A DNA stretch of 13,962 nucleotides from JBFEUI01 sp041547565 (lineage in GTDB: Bacteria > Pseudomonadota > Gammaproteobacteria > Thiohalomonadales > Thiohalomonadaceae), in the NCBI GenBank assembly GCA_041547565.1, contig JBFEUI010000074.1, positions 1 through 13,962 of the forward strand, written 5' to 3'. The position numbers and the translations under genes are program-made. The notes under the pieces are model-generated. The model was not told where the DNA came from, did no database searches, and saw nothing but the letters and a program-made list of their open reading frames with translations. Shown piece after piece: positions 13,186-13,962 of this stretch; position 1 is the stretch's first letter, and every line of letters begins with the position of its first letter.

Positions 13186-13962
13186 ATGACCAACCAGAGC
13201 ATTGTCTTCGACCTGGACCTGATCAAGCGTTACGACAAGTCAGGGCCGCGCTATACCTCCTACCCCACGGCGGTACAGTTCCACGACGGCTTTACCGAGG
13301 CGCACTACCGCGCCTGGGCGGAGCGCAGCAATGCCTCCGGCAACCCGCTGTCGCTCTATTTTCATATCCCGTTTTGTGACACGGTCTGTTTCTACTGTGG
13401 TTGCAACAAGGTGGTCACCAAGGACCGCGGCCGTGCCTCGCCGTATCTTGAACGCCTGTTCCGCGAGCTGGAGCTGCAGGGGCAGCTGTTCGGCCGCGAG
13501 CGCAAGGTGGACCAGCTGCACTGGGGCGGCGGTACCCCCACCTTCATCAGCCACGAGGAAATGCAGGCGCTGATGGACAAGACCCGTGCCGAGTTTAACC
13601 TGCACGATGATGACAGCGGCGAGTACTCCATCGAGATCGACCCGCGCGAGGTGAAGACCGACACCATCGCCCTGCTGCGCAAACTGGGCTTCAACCGCAT
13701 GAGCCTCGGGGTACAGGATTTCGAACCGGCAGTGCAGAAAGCGGTCAACCGTATCCAGTCCGAGGAGCAGACTCTGGGGGCGCTGGATGCAGCGCGGCGC
13801 GAGGGCTTCAAGTCGATTAGTGTTGACCTGATCTACGGCCTGCCGTTCCAGAGCGTGGAGAGTTTTGGCCGCACCCTGGACCGCATTATCGACATCTCCC
13901 CTGACCGTTTGTCGGTGTTCAACTATGCCCACCTGCCGGAGCTGTTCAAGCCGCAGCGCCGC
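13186..13962 (+). CDS. hemN: Oxygen-independent coproporphyrinogen III oxidase (C-terminus outside window)
   Basis: This radical SAM enzyme decarboxylates coproporphyrinogen III to protoporphyrinogen IX without oxygen, in cytoplasmic haem synthesis. The first 259 residues are present; full-length proteins are about 460. The cluster motif C64-x3-C68-x2-C71 (PFCDTVCFYCGCNK) has the extra GCNK that separates true HemN from HemW-like proteins. Further family signatures are RYTSYPTA (22-29), LHWGGGTPTF, SIEIDPREVK, NRMSLGVQDF and VDLIYGLPFQ, with FNYAHLPELF near the edge. The ATG at 13186 is preceded by GGAAAG at suitable distance. It follows the small hypothetical gene by 16 bp. No FNR-like TTGAT-N4-ATCAA site is visible in the short gap, so any oxygen control would act at an upstream promoter. 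Confidence 0.95.
   Translation, partial: MTNQSIVFDLDLIKRYDKSGPRYTSYPTAVQFHDGFTEAHYRAWAERSNASGNPLSLYFHIPFCDTVCFYCGCNKVVTKDRGRASPYLERLFRELELQGQLFGRERKVDQLHWGGGTPTFISHEEMQALMDKTRAEFNLHDDDSGEYSIEIDPREVKTDTIALLRKLGFNRMSLGVQDFEPAVQKAVNRIQSEEQTLGALDAARREGFKSISVDLIYGLPFQSVESFGRTLDRIIDISPDRLSVFNYAHLPELFKPQRR

Overview
The window looks like chromosomal DNA from a GC-rich, motile gammaproteobacterium. This is an inference from gene content: an NhaD antiporter, a FliK/FhlB flagellar pair, MogA, PrmB, an oxygen-independent HemN, and a ThiE-like domain of the type usually fused to MutT in gammaproteobacteria. The sequence does not fix the genus. Genes are densely packed on both strands. I see no tRNA, rRNA, insertion sequence or CRISPR array.

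Region 1 (1-4362) is a sodium/anion transport module. A minus-strand operon encodes an SLC13/DASS-type permease with two RCK_C (TrkA_C) domains, followed by an NhaD Na+/H+ antiporter that runs off the left edge. A LysR-type regulator (LTTR) is divergent from it. The 368-bp space between the permease and the regulator holds two related T-N11-A dyads (one over the regulator's start codon), a perfect 8+8-bp inverted repeat and a consensus TATAAT. The likely logic is LysR control of itself and of a Na+-coupled uptake system paired with Na+ extrusion.

Region 2 (4422-7616): a CNNM/DUF21-CBS membrane protein converges on a minus-strand set made of fliK, a small FlhB C-terminal homologue (FhlB) overlapping it by 4 bp, and a stand-alone ThiE/TenI-like protein. 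The fliK promoter carries a perfect 13-bp palindrome at the expected transcription start.

Region 3 (7738-11200): a GYF_2 - membrane helix - pentapeptide-repeat protein converges on the AmmeMemoRadiSam genes with a 1-nt gap. AMMECR1 and Memo form a minus-strand pair, and the radical SAM enzyme AmrS is divergent from them across a 94-bp promoter region. This triad is conserved across bacteria and archaea, but its reaction is not established as far as I know. It is the best candidate in the window for an undescribed system.

Region 4 (11316-13962) is a plus-strand run: mogA (molybdenum cofactor), prmB (glutamine methylation of ribosomal protein L3), a small conserved-looking hypothetical gene, and hemN (anaerobic haem synthesis), which is cut by the right edge.
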